Source of the DNA: Rhaphigaster nebulosa | Lineage: Eukaryota > Arthropoda > Insecta > Hemiptera > Pentatomidae | DNA length: 64,000 bases | Assembly (NCBI GenBank): GCA_948150685.1 | Contig: OX411312.1 | Location: 10,752,212 to 10,816,211 of the forward strand | Reading direction: 5' to 3' | Part shown: piece by piece, positions 27,101 through 41,191 of the stretch | Position numbering within the stretch: the first letter of the stretch is position 1 | Layout of the letters: every line of letters starts with the position of its first letter | Notes under the pieces: generated by a model | Databases searched by the model: none | The model's input: only the letters and a program-made list of their open reading frames with translations | Told to the model about the DNA's origin: nothing | Program-made: the position numbers and the translations under genes

Positions 27101-30100
27101 TAAACCTTTTTTTTTCACTTTCAGCAGAACAACAAAGAAGATAATACACAATACAATAAAAATAATTGTAAACAATGATTAAGTAAGAGGATGTGAAAGA
27201 CAAAAGATTTGTACTGAAGAGGGAAGGCACATTTTATATGTAAGGAAATGAAACTGAAATAGTAGTACAGGCCTTTCGAAGATACTTATTACAAATTTGA
27301 ACCCGTTAAAGTTAGATTTAATTAATAATTAATGAAGAGTAAGGAAATTATTGAAAACTCACACATATTACTTGAACAACTAAGTTCTAAATCAAGTAGG
27401 ACATCGATTATATGAGCGTGGGTGAAATGGGCCATCACTTAAATAGTTTAAAAATTTAAGAGCGAGCCATTTCTAGTTATTTATTACAAAAGTAATGTAT
27501 AGAGAATAAAAGTACAGAAATTTATAACTAAATGAATAATATTTTTGATTTTATTTTGCTTGGTTTTTTTAGGATTCAAAACTTTGTGCCTATAAATAAT
27601 ACTATTATTGCTTATAATCATAATTATGGGAATAAAATGAATCCTGGCAATCCCTTAACCTTATCAATCCGCCCTTGGCCCCAAGGCCAAAAAGACGAAT
27701 TTATTATAAAAAAAAGATTGTAAATTTGAACTGATAGAAGCGAGAGTACTTAAGGGAACCTAATTTGATCGCAGAATTATTTTAACATTCCATAACATAC
27801 CTAGTTCACTAACCGACAGGTAGAGCCATGCAAGGTGAAAGAGAACATAGAACAAGCACCTACTTGTTAAAGAGAGCGGGAATGATAGACAAAAATAAAG
27901 GGGAAGAAGCTTTTTCTAGCTTTCTTTGAATTAGAGATGATAAGGAGAACAACAACGACATCAACCCTCTTCTCAGATATTTATTTATTCTGTTATCAGC
28001 CGTGGATCAACCCTGTGGGATCGGAAGACCCTCCTGGGGCTCACCCAGCGTCTATAAAGTGGGTACCCTTAATTGGGAGAAACAACCTGGCGGTTGAGCA
28101 TGATCTCGGCCAAATCACCTCCCTACACAACAGTTGGCTTAGAAACAGTACGGTCTTTACTAAGTACTGAATTCAAGATCCTTCATGGGTAGTAGTGGTA
28201 CAGGTTAATAATAATAAAATAACCATCGCAAAGAACTTGAATAAGGCAATAAATTTTAAAACAGACTCTGGCTAACATCAAATTTTCATAGTCAAAAGTT
28301 TTACAAATAGAGTAAGCTTAAATATTCTTTTTTCTGAAAGGATCACTGTGAGATATGAATATTGTTTAATAATGAAATAATAGAGGAAAAAAGGTGAAGT
28401 ATATCCTTGAAAAAAGTAATTTTGTTGAGTAATATCCTAAAAAAAAAATTAATCTTAATGTTTAATTATGTTTTAATAAATATTCTGTTTTTGAATTTTT
28501 TTAGAAAAGGTATCACCAAATTGACTTTTATTTTACTAGTCAAATAATATCTGCTTTTGGAAGAAATATTTTATAAAAGCTCTCTAAATGTTAAGCAATT
28601 ACTTCCCAGTGTTGTACATATTAATTTATTTTATTAATATAAATGAATACAAAAATTTGAAAATGGCCAAATGTCACAAATGGTTATAATGTAATTTTAA
28701 TAATATTTGTTTTGAATTTTAATAATAAAATTGATTTTCTTACGATTAATGGAGATTCTTTCTTTTTTTTTATCTCTGATTAATTATTATAAAATACCTG
28801 ATTCTACAAAATAAATAAAACCAAAAATGGTAAACAAATTAAAAAAAAAAGTTTAATCCAAACCAAATGTTTCATTTGTTAATTAGGCCAGGAAAAATAA
28901 CTTAATTAACAAGTTAAAAAAAAACAGTTAGTTTTAACTTTCATTTTCTTCTGATAAGTGATTTAGAATTATTGAACTTGGTTCCAATAAGTTCATATAT
29001 AATCGATATCCCATTGTAAATAGGGTTTTTCGACAATCTAGCAGGCACTGTTTAAAAGGCATAATTATGAAACTACACAAAGTACAAGCACAAAGTTAAA
29101 AAAGCTAGCACACAACAAAAATGATTTTGAGTAATCAAGCAAATGATTGTTAACAGAATTAGATGAATAATAAAAAAATTAAATATAACAATTAAACAAA
29201 TCGATATCAGTTAGTACTTGATTTAATTGTGAAAATTTTGAAATTGATCGTCAAACCTTTAATTACCCTAACCTTAAAACGTTGTATAGTTATATTGAAG
29301 TCTATAATACTTCGGAATCCATCTCGGGTAAAAAGAAGTGCTCCGCGTAATAACTTGAAGTACAGTGTAAATATAGTAAATGCCTGGAATATTCAGATAA
29401 TAACTACAAAAACAAAATAAAATAATAAAATTATTATAATAAATTATAATGTGTATTTGTCATTAGGAATTAGGTACTATAAATAAAATTCTAAGTATCC
29501 GTACTACTAGCTACTTTGAACAGCTAAAGTAACCCTCAAAAACCAAACAGAAAATGTCCTGAAATAAAAAAAATAAAAAATAATTAATTTGCCTATTGAA
29601 TACAAAAGCAAAAGATAAAAATACTTGGTCATTTCATTAAAAGATTGGATTAATCAAATGGAATGCAGTATTAATCAAATGTCGACGAAAACAATAAAAA
29701 TCTATTAATGATGAAACTTATGTTCCATTGGCTTCAATACTTTTCTCCTATGGAAGCAAAACAGATGAAATATAAGAATTGAATTAATTTGAATACAAAA
29801 ATAAATAAACAAGAATAGAACATTAAAAAAAAATCAAAACGTAGACATATTTAAGAATAAGAAAATGATCTCTTAGAATGTTTGGATGAGTATAATGTAC
29901 TTTAATCACTATAATATCAAAATATTGAAAAACTTTTTATACATCTAATAAAATTTCAATATAGTGAACAAAAATGTTCATATTTTCAAAATTAAACTAC
30001 AAAAATTATAAACAGGAAAACCATAAAATGGTCATATTCCAAACTATGTGAGGCAGCTTGAAATTTGTTCCAAATATTCTTGAAAAAGGTTTAACATTTC

Positions 30101-33100
30101 TGAATATAACTGAATAGGACTATTAAACTACCTCGATAAAATACATCAGAAGCTACTTTGACTGAAAATGCAAACAACTTTAAAGTTTTATATATAAAAA
30201 AAAAAACTTTTTGGCAATTTAAAAAGATTAAAAGAAATTGCAGTTAAGATTAAACGTAATGGAATAACTATTGCCGCATAACAGATTGGATTGTCTAGAT
30301 AATTTTTTTTTAAAATATGTGCATTATTCAGGTCTCTGAATTAATCGGAAGATACTTTTAAACATCGAAATCAGATATCCTTGGAAATAGAGGACGACAA
30401 GATTATTTTGAAACTTTTTTTGAAGGTAGAAGATCAAAAAATGTGAACATTTAGTGAGTGAGATCATGGAAAAAAGTGTTTTGTCTAATCACCAAACTTC
30501 CAATTCTAGGCAGTTTAGAACATACAAATACTTTATAAGTAAAAATGCCTTGAAAGAAGAGAAGTTTATCAAAGGCTACAGAACATATTTTTTTACAAAT
30601 TAATAAATTCCTATTGTATTTTTCTTGTTAATAAAAAGCATTCCATGAGATATGTCCTGAAATACAAACAAACAAATTAAATTTACTTATATACATATTT
30701 ACAAATTAAAAACAAAACAAAAATTAAAATACATTTAATATTCAACAAAAGTTCAAATCATAAAGATAAATTAAGGGCCAAATGGTTAATTCACAGCATC
30801 AAAAGAATAAAATTATAGCAATTGTGTTACATAGCAAAGCATTCCCATAGATAGAATATAAAGAACTAAATATTGTTAATAAAATGGTGATCAGAATTAT
30901 TTAATAATAACTGCTCAAGGTTAGAACTGTATAAAATAAAAAACTACAAAGCTATGTGTGCAGACATTTTATTTATGAACTTGCCGATTACCCTAACCTT
31001 AATACGTTGAGTGGATAAATTGAAGTCGATTATACTCCGGAATCCTTCACGAATAAAATGCAGAGCATTTATTAATGTTTTGAAGTAAAGTCCAATTATC
31101 GAAAATGCCTGAAAAATACTAGTTAATTTATAAGCAAATAGATCAACATGAAAAGCAAACACATTTTTTTTTTTTTAAATTATTTATACATATAAACAGT
31201 CATGGGGAAAATATTACTAGAAATGGTTAATATTTTATTTGGTTAAGAACATAGAGCAATTTATTGGTTAATACGAATTACAAAGAACATGAAAAAAAAG
31301 TTGTTGCAATCACTGAAAGCTTCAAAGAAAACAGCCTTTACATCAGTCCCACTTCAACTTCAGACAGAGCTTCATTGGGACATGATATGAAATGAGCTTG
31401 ATAAATGGCTTCTTCATAATCAGTTTCTGGGCACTTCGAAATCTCTAGCAGGTATTCCAAGCTATAGTGGCTTAATCCTTATTTCTGAAAACAATCATAT
31501 ATTTGTGCCTTTCGATAACAATTCTTGAAGCTAAAGCCACACTTGGGAGACTAACTGCGTGACTGATGACAAGGCATTGGTGGTAGCCAGGCCAGTCACC
31601 CAAGAGAACATTGCATGCAGCCACACCGCGGCCTGGTTATATAGTGACAAACCAGGTTAGTCACCTACCAAATGAACCAGTCTGTTCTTTGAATCATCTA
31701 GTGAATAGGTGATTCATGGATAATGAAAAGAAGTATAACAGGAGTCAAGACAGTAAGTATAATTTATTTATCCATTTCCAGGTTATTAAGTTATTAGTAC
31801 ATAGCTATTTATTCAGGAAAAATTATAAAGCTGTATCCACAACCATAAAAGTTTATACCGAACGGCACAAATATTTTTACTGCAAATTAAATATTCAATT
31901 AATAATTGATATTTTATATAATTATTATTATTACCTATTGATATTTAAAATTTAACATTTAATATCTGATAAAATTAAATATTCCCAAATAAATTCATAA
32001 CTAAAACAACAGGTTGGTAATAATTACCCAAAAAATATAATATCAAATATATATAAAATATTAGGTGCACAGCTTTGCTTCCACCATTTTTCTCCAAAAT
32101 TAGACTTTATTCTTAAAAAGTAACAACATACTTATGATTCAAAGGTACTGTCTGTAGCTAGTCATTACTTTTTCCCATCTGTCTGGCAATTGTCGGAGGA
32201 TATCATCTCAAAAAACAATTCGGCTTTTGAGGTGATCCACGAATCGATTCATTTTTTTACTTCTTCATAAGAGCGGAAATACTGATCTCCCAGGCTGTGC
32301 GCCATCGATCAAAACAAATGATAGTCGGAAGGAGCAACGTCAGGAGAGTACGGCAGGTAGGGTAAGACTTTCCATTTCAGCGTTTCCAAAGGTATGTCTT
32401 GACTGGTCTTTCTATATATGGCCGAGCATTGTCATGCTGGAGGATAAATTTGTTGTTTCTTTCATGGTTGGTTGATTCTTATAATTTTTAAGGCAAAAAA
32501 TTAGGTCATTATTGCCCATTTCTCTCTTCGTACTATGGCCATTTCTCTTTCAATGTTCGGCTCAAGTGCGTTCGATACCGAACCTCTATGATGGTTTCAC
32601 TCGGTTTCAACATATTACACCACATCAAGCTGGTCCCACCAAATGCAGAGCATTGCCTTGGCATCGTGAATATTCGGTCTTGCCGTCAACATGGAGATAT
32701 GTCCGGACAATCCCCAAGATTTTCTGCGCTTAGGATTATCATAGTGGACCTATTTTTCATCACCAGTCACAATGCGATGTATGAATGTATGTATGTATGC
32801 AATGAATGTATGAATCTTGGAAAATTTTCTCTCTTCCATCGCCATGCCGGTTCTTGACGTCAAAGTCACAGCTCTTGAAGCGTTGAAACAACTCACAACA
32901 CATTCTTTCACTAAGAGCATCCTCACCGTAAGTACTTGAGAGCATTCAATAAGCCTTAGCCTCAGTTTTCTTCAAATGAAAGCAGAAAATCAAATGAAAT
33001 CAAAACTTTCCGCAAACAACGAGAATTCAGCTCAAAAACTTACATCTTCGATCGAGAATAAATTTATGGTGCAATCACAAATTCACTAATATGGTACTGC

Positions 33101-34737
33101 CATTATATTGATAGATGTCCAACCTTACTATTAGACATTTTTGACCTAACCTATTTCGACCACCACCTATCTCTGCAGCCATCTATCAAAAAACGACGGA
33201 AGCAAAGTTTTATGCCTAATAATAGGACCGGTTAGAAAAGCATTCGTACGGCGATAAAAAAAAACAGCATCCATATCAGGAGTTCAATGGGACTCAAATC
33301 CTTAGATGCCTGTCAGAAAACTGACTTAGTCTGGAGTGTCTAATAATAGGACCGGTTAGAAAAGCATTAGTACGGCAATAAAAAAAAACAGCATCCATAT
33401 CAGGAGTTCAATGGGACTCAAATCCTTAGATGCCTGTCAGAAAACTGACTTAGTCTGGAGTGTGTATAACGACAAAGGCATCCTTCAGAATGCACTGTCC
33501 ACAAGTAACTAGGTAAACCCACTAGACTCCAGGCACATAACCTCTTCAGGTATGGCCTTGGACTAAGAATTAAAAAACATATATTCTATATCATCTCATC
33601 CTGCGTTTCACCATCTATTTCTTGAACAAAAGTGAACTGACTTGTATCGTTTCAGATAGAACAGTTTATATTTTGAAAATTCCTTTCTCATTCATGCTAT
33701 ACAACATTTTATTGGTAAAGGCTCCTCTCAAAAATTTTTAAAAACCACTTTCTCATATACCTTTTAAACTAACAATCATTTTGTATATTTTCAAAGAATA
33801 AATATATTTATTTTTCATTTATATTTTAATTTTGAAAGCCATTTTTCAGTTTTGTTTGACAGTATTATTTTGCTTTCTCATTATTCTGATGAAAGATGTA
33901 TGACTATGACAGATATTCAGACTTCTTCGACTCAACATCTTCACCATAATAATAAATGGGCCGTGATTGTTCTTTACTAAAACCCTTCAAATAAACGGTA
34001 TAACAGAATTAACAGATTATTGAGAGAAAAATGCTAAAGCTTTGAAGGCATGATTTCTGGCCAAGAATTGTTTTAGTACAGATATCACTGTTATTTATCA
34101 ACTTATTTTTTAAAGATTGTCCACAAGCCTGAATATTTGAAGTTTTGCCAAGTTTAATTATTTAATTATTATTAATAAACATGAACAAAATATAATAAAT
34201 GAAGTATTTATTCTAATTACTAAAAAATTAAGCTTGGCAGAAGTGCCTTCCTTCCATGACACATCAATCTTAAAATAAACTAATCTAAAAATTCCTTAAG
34301 CTTCAATAAAATTTCTTGAAGTATTGGTAAAAATGCAGGATTCCTTGGTTGCATTATTAATGTCAATTATTGAACATGTAAAACTTTAGTAAAATAATAA
34401 AAAAAATATTCATTTTTATACCATTAGCTTTAAAGTGATAATCATATTGAAATAAAAAAAATTAAATAGTTAATTTTGTAAATATACCAGGATTTACAAT
34501 CCAAATCAGGATTAACAATTACTTATATCATCATTGTATTAGTGCACCCTGCTAATCTGAACTAGTTTAAACCATGAGGATTTCAGGTTTACAGAATGTT
34601 ATGATTACTAAAAGAGAAACAATTACATTGGAAATCATTAATAAAAAGTTAATATGGGGGAAAAATAATAAAAGATAATGTGGGGTAAGTGCACACTAAA
34701 TTTTACAAGGTTTGGTTTTAAATTACTATTTTTGTAG

Positions 34738-34813
<76 letters not shown>

Positions 34814-37800
34814 TTTTAAATGTTCCTGAAATGATTATTCATTAGATAATTCCACGTTACAATCACATCCATTCATATGAGATTGATAATTCAATTTAGA
34901 AGTCCCTAGTGCGCACTTACCCCTGTCTTAAGTGATAAGTACGTACGAGGTATATTTGTGAAACTCATTATTCAAGTAATAGCGGTTGTACGGTAAGCAC
35001 AAAATGGTTCGTTTCCTGAGGATTATTTTACTGATGTAATCTTCGACTAAAGTTAAAAGTTGTCAGAGATTCACTTTTTACAAACTTCAGTCATAGTCAT
35101 GAAAATGGGATGTGGAATATGGGATTTGGATTAAATGAGATGATGGGACACCCTGAAGATGCGCTTATTCCACATTACCTTATAAGTATTTTATCAACAA
35201 TAATTAATTATAGTTGAGAAATTTCTGTATTAATCATATTCAGGAGAAATAATCAGAAATTTTAATAGAGATCTATCAAAGAATAACTCACTTAATATTT
35301 TTTTTTCGGATTCACCTTCCTCAAAAAGATTATAGTTAATTTCTCAATTATAGTTTATTTTATATACTTGAGGGCACATTTAAAATCAAATTTTAATTTA
35401 ACACAAATTAAATTGATCATATAATACCTGAGATGCAGTCAATGTTCCAGTAACAGCGATGTGAATAAAAAAAGTTAGGATAGCAGCGACCACCGGAGCA
35501 TTTGTCGACAGTGATGACGCAGAACTATTGCAATAAGAAACATTGTGGAGTAATGAAAGTTCTTTTTTACGAATTTCTAAAAAAAAAAATATACAATTAT
35601 ATCAATTAAAAGAATGATCTATTTAATCATTAAAGAAAAAAAAAATTACAATTCAATATTTATAAAAATTGTAATACTACATCAGGTCTGTCGGTAATAT
35701 GACACTGTTATTAAAACAACAAAGATACAATATGAAAAAGGATTTGTCGCATGTCACATCTAAATTTATTTAATCAATAATTGTTAGAATAAAAAAATTA
35801 TAAATATGAATATTTATTGGTTGATAAATGATAATGAAGGATAATTAAACCCGAGGCTGTATATGCAGGGAAAACTCTAACGCTTCATAAAAAGGGTGAG
35901 CTTGAAAATATTCTAAAAGAAGAGCGAAAAATTATGACGAAAATTTTAGGACCAAGACACACAGAAAAAGGGTACCGCCTCCAACCCCGGAAATCCACAG
36001 AAAAATTATCTAATATTGCGGCAGACCTCAGGAAAAGAAGGTTAAAATTTTATGGACATGTTAAGAGGCTTCCAGACACCAGACTAACCCACCAAATTTT
36101 TGAAGGAGTTGATAAACTGAAGAATTTCCCTTGGACACAATAAACAAAAGCGGATATGAAAAATGCACAAATTCAACCAAAGGAAATTTTGAATCCAACT
36201 ATGTACAGAAAGAAAATTGAAAGGTGGGAAGTTACTCCACAGAATGAAGTACCAAAAAGAGCAGGTACCAAGTGGACGGAAGAAAGAAAGATGATCTTCA
36301 GTGAACAGATGAAAGCATCCTGGATCATCCACAAACGATATCGTAATAAAACTTCGTGTGTTCCGAAAGGGACCGTTCATCCAAAATAATAATAATAATG
36401 AAGGATAATATGGTCCACAGTGGCAATCAGGAAATGGGTCTCAAAATAGCTAAATTATATTAATTAATAAACAGTACAATAATAAATAGTTTAGTCTTGA
36501 CCGTTATCCATTCCTTTATTATAAAATAAATATACAAAATATAATAGACTCCCTCTTCTCCAATTTATCTGTTGTTCTGAATAAAAGAAAAGTATATAGT
36601 ATGACCTATTTTTCAATAATTGACACACAGTGAAATCGATGAAAGATGCCAAAAACAAATATTTTTTTATTGCATAATTTAATAAATCTTTATGAGTTTG
36701 ATAAAGAATTCACACCCACAGAATGAAATAATGTACTTTGACAAATTTTCATAAAAAATAATGGATGTCTATAACACTTGTATTTCACAATAAAGATTTT
36801 CCTGATAGGCTAATAATCTAAATATGAAGTTGATAAGTAGGTAAGGTTACGTTGATATGTTGATAAGGTGTGACAGTTGATTGTCAAGGACTGTATATGT
36901 GGCATTTAACCCTTTAACGATGGCAAATCGAGAGGGAACAGCGGGCCCTTAGGACGCTGACTTTGAAGTGACTTGTTGACTCCCTGAACGGAATGCTTTT
37001 ATTGAAAAACTACTACCACAATATCACTTACTTGAACGAATGTTTCTAGTATTTAATTTTTTATTTTTTTTAAAGTAATTTCTACCTCTATTGTTATTCC
37101 GACATAAAATGTAAAAAAAAAATGTACATTTTTTATCAATATAAATAAATATTAGAAATTCGGGAAATTATTATTTTACTGTATTTAAAATTTTGTGAAA
37201 AATATGATCTTACAGTGCATATAAAAATTTATAATATTTTATTTATTTATTCATATTTTATGACAGCTTGGTTTCCGCTCTATCGAATAGTTTATTATAG
37301 TGATATTACTGTCATGGCCATAAATGCTGTCATGATGGCAACTGTTCCACAGTTTACCTGATGGTAGTAGCTAAGACAGTTGCTGTCATGGCTGAAACTG
37401 TCGCAGAAACTGCCACCATGCAAATAGGCCTTAAATCACACTGTCCCAACTTCAAACTACAAAGAATTAGAGAGAGTCTATTAATTAAATTAAATATTAA
37501 ATCTAATATTAACCAATATAAAAATAAAGCACCTGAAATTTTGTTGATATATATCTTCGCCCATGAATACAATTTGATAAACTTTATCGAATTCAATATC
37601 TCTGATAACACTGTCAATCTTTTATCAGTCAAACTGAAAACTTTTCTCTTGAAGAAACCACTAAGTCGAGAGAGAAAATACTAAAACAATAAAAATAAAA
37701 CAAATACATAATTAAACATATCGAATCAAATCAGTAAAGAATGATTGTAAATTAAATTGAGATAGCAAAATAAATAAAAAAAAAATACTGTAATGGGCCA

Positions 37801-40800
37801 TTTATCAGAGAAAGAAAAAAATGTAATTATAATAAAAACCTTTACAAATGAGAGTGGAAGCTCAAGAAAAGAGACAAAACTATCTTAGGCCTATAATTGG
37901 AAGATTCAAAATTAAAACCTTAAGTCTCTAAAATACAAGTAAATAACTATCCAGTCAGCATTTCACCGATTCAAGCACCATCAGGACAGGAAAAAATAAG
38001 ATCACATAAAAGCTTGGGTGGTCATAAAGGTTTTGGTCCAAAACAGGAAAGTCAAATCACAGGAGGGTCTAGGCGGTATGGAATACCCTCAGGGAAAAGG
38101 GGAGTATAACAAATCCAGGCTGACGGCTGATTATATTTACAACACAGCTGATTATAATTATGCGCAGTTCAAAGGAAGTCTTAAATTATTCTAATTAAAT
38201 ATTATTGAATTGATAAATTATTTGCCACCTCTATAATTTTATTTTTATTGAAAACTATTTTCGAATGTTATACAATCATTTTCAGTTGTAAAAACACACA
38301 AAAATTCAAAAATAAGCAATTCAAAATAAATTTTGGTATTATTACATATTAAATTAAATGTAATATAAATTAGTATTATAAAACATAAATGAATTATGAA
38401 TTTAATTAAGACAAGAATCAAATGCATGTTGGCACTCACCAAGGTTTAAGTAGATTATATCAAACCGAACTAATACAAACTTTTCTGTTTGATATAATCT
38501 ACTTAAACCTTGGTGAGTACCAGCCTGCATTTAATTTCTTGTCTTAATTAAATTCATAATTCATAAATGTTTTATAATACTAATTTATATTACATTTAAT
38601 TTGATATGTATAATAATACCAAACGGTTTTTTGAATTGCTTATTATTGAATTTTTGTGTGTTTTTAGAACTGAAGATGAATGTATAGCATTCGAAACTAG
38701 TTTTCAATAAAAACAAAATTATAGAAGTGGCAAATAATTTATCAATTCCTAATTAGAATAATTTAAGACTTCCTTTGAATTCCGCATAATTATATCAGCC
38801 TTCGGCCTGGATTTGTTACCCCCCCCTTTTCCCCAATTAGATTGATCCTTCTAGGCCATCATGCGAACGTCAACTTAAATTATTCTATTTACGATACTTT
38901 ATTCAAAGAAATTATCTTTAATAAATTTATGAAGTTATTAAAACTTGTTTGCAAAAAGAATTAAGTTCAAAACTATGAGGTTTTTTTTTTTTATTGAGAA
39001 AAAACAGGAGATTTTGAAAACCAACAGGACACCTTGGAAAGCCTAAAGGGGCTGTCCTGTTCAAAACAGGGCACATGACCATGACCACCCTAAAAAAAGC
39101 AGGCGAGAGATACCTTATCTCACAAACTTCAATAGTTTAAGAAAAATATACCAAATAGAAATAGCGCAGCACTTCAAAAAAGTTCAACAGACACTGAAAT
39201 CACTTTTTGGAATCTTCTAATAATAACTAAATAATAAAAATTAAAAAAAAAATTAAAAAGTATAATTTAAAAATTATTTACCAGTGATTTACAGTAGCTA
39301 ACTAAAGTGGCTCTAGCCCTTAAAATGGCCAAAACTTCTCAATTTTTGCTTTTTTATGGTAATTTATGGGTAAACAGCCTAAGGAAAATCTTTTACAATG
39401 CATGCGCCTAATAATAACCATTTGCTATTGAAATAACAATCAACTTACAAATTAGTGCACGCGATTGAAAGAATGTAAAACAAATAAATAAAAAAAATCA
39501 AGCTGGTATATCTGACATGGTATCTGTCTGAAGTTAAGCACAGGGAGTAGTCTTTACCCTCCTTGAGTGTAACCTCCTGGCCTATCCTCTTCACACAAGG
39601 CTCTTCCTTAAGTTGTATGCATATACTATAAATGATTCCTAACTACTTAATTATCTCAACTGAATCAATTATGAGCAAAAAGTAATACTTTTAATTTTGA
39701 TTTCTGTTATTTATATACAGTAGAGCTTTGATTATCTGAACTAATGCTTTGTGGGATGGTTCGGATAATCAAAATTCACTAAAAAAAAAGAAAAGGGGAT
39801 ATAAAAAAAATCAATCAAGCATAAACAAAATGCATATAAATATATAAGTTGTATCACTTAAGATTAATTTGGCATAAAGAATGCTGTAATACTCGTCTCC
39901 TCTAATGTTGACATTCTCTTTCTGACTAGGTCTCTAATTCTTTTGAATCGCAATGATCGAATGTGATCAGATTCTTCTTGCCGTTCGAATCATCGGAATG
40001 CCAAAACCAGTTCCTGAAAGGTCATACGCAACCTCTATCTGGACCTCATTTATATCACTATTCTCGGAGTGATCGCAGCCATATATTAATTAAAGAAATT
40101 TTTTGTCATCTATCAATATTTGATATCCTGGATCGTTGCTGTCTACAAGTAGCCACTCATTCGTGTTCTCTTCATCAAAATTACTAAAAACACTCTTCCA
40201 ACATTTAATAGGGTTCATTGTCACATTCGTCGATTTGGATTTCATCTTTAGAACAGTTTCAAAAAAATAAAGTTTTGGATAAATCATTAGAAAATATATG
40301 AAATCTGAACAAATAAGTTTTGATTAATTTTTTCGATGTAGCCACTTCGGATAAACGAAACTCTATTATATATTTTTTTTTGTTACATAAACACAACTTA
40401 ATTGATTAATAAATATACTAATACATATAAAAGCTAATAATATTACTCACCTGTGTAGGATAAAATATAAACATTGAACAGAGACCTAAAACCGGCCACG
40501 GGCCGAGGAGCCAGTATACATATCCAATGCCGAGTATTATACTTATTGGGCCAGAGGCTATCATTGGTCCAAATATGACAAGATCATAAATCCTCTGACC
40601 ATCATTAGAGAACATATTAATTAGCTAAAAAAACAAAATATATAATTATTACTAACTTGATAATAAATATAAATTATTGAATATTGTGGATTCATATTGA
40701 TGATAAAACAACATAATTAAATATAAGTTTTATTCACTCAAAGCGATCCCAAACAATCATATGATTTTATAATACATGGCCCCCCATATGCACAATATCT

Positions 40801-41147
40801 CATTTTAACTATTCAATAGATTTAACTCTTTGATTTTGGAAAGAGGTAAACTAAAATAAAATATATTTGCCAACATTTTGGCCAAAGTATTAGGCTTTCG
40901 TTAAGGCTAAAAAAACAATTACAATAGAAATGAGAAGAATAAATATAGTGGGAATAAAAAATAAAATAAAATAGTATACATAAAAATATAAACATAAATA
41001 AAAGATAGAAGTTATACAAGAAAAAGAGTATAGATTTGAAATAGTAAATAATGTTGTATGTAATGGTGAGGGGTAAAGAAACAGAAGGGGGTTTAAAATA
41101 AAGTAAAGTAGAACAAAATAGAAAGTTAGTTAACATGGAATATCGAA

Positions 41148-41191
<44 letters not shown>

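Larger units (their letters stand above)
37905..39240 (-). repeat. Interspersed repeat R150, copy 6, split by insertion
   Basis: The two halves 37905-38015 (aagtctctaaaatacaagta, caccatcaggacaggaaaa) and 39091-39240 (agcaggcgagagatacctta, tataccaaatagaaatagc) together restore one R150 copy. Element 38016-39090 interrupts them. Confidence 0.6.

Noticed and set aside
27042..27230. Small hydrophobic open frame near alternative exon C
   Set aside because: Intronic, no splice context, typical of AT-rich DNA.
30438..30548. Possible fourth copy of the 111-bp alternative exon (acceptor-like TTTCAAG then GCATTT reading AFLLIKYLYVL)
   Set aside because: An in-frame TGA appears after about 19 codons, similarity to the other three is limited to the first residues, and there is no donor at the expected position. 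At most a fully decayed copy.
39495..39620. 5S rRNA-like words (gtctgaagttaagca)
   Set aside because: Only a short stretch agrees with the 5S A-box region; the rest does not follow 5S rRNA, so neither an rRNA gene nor a 5S-derived SINE can be claimed.
40822..41136. 104-codon minus-strand open frame rich in Phe, Leu and Tyr
   Set aside because: Composition reflects purine-rich low-complexity DNA on the plus strand; no motif.
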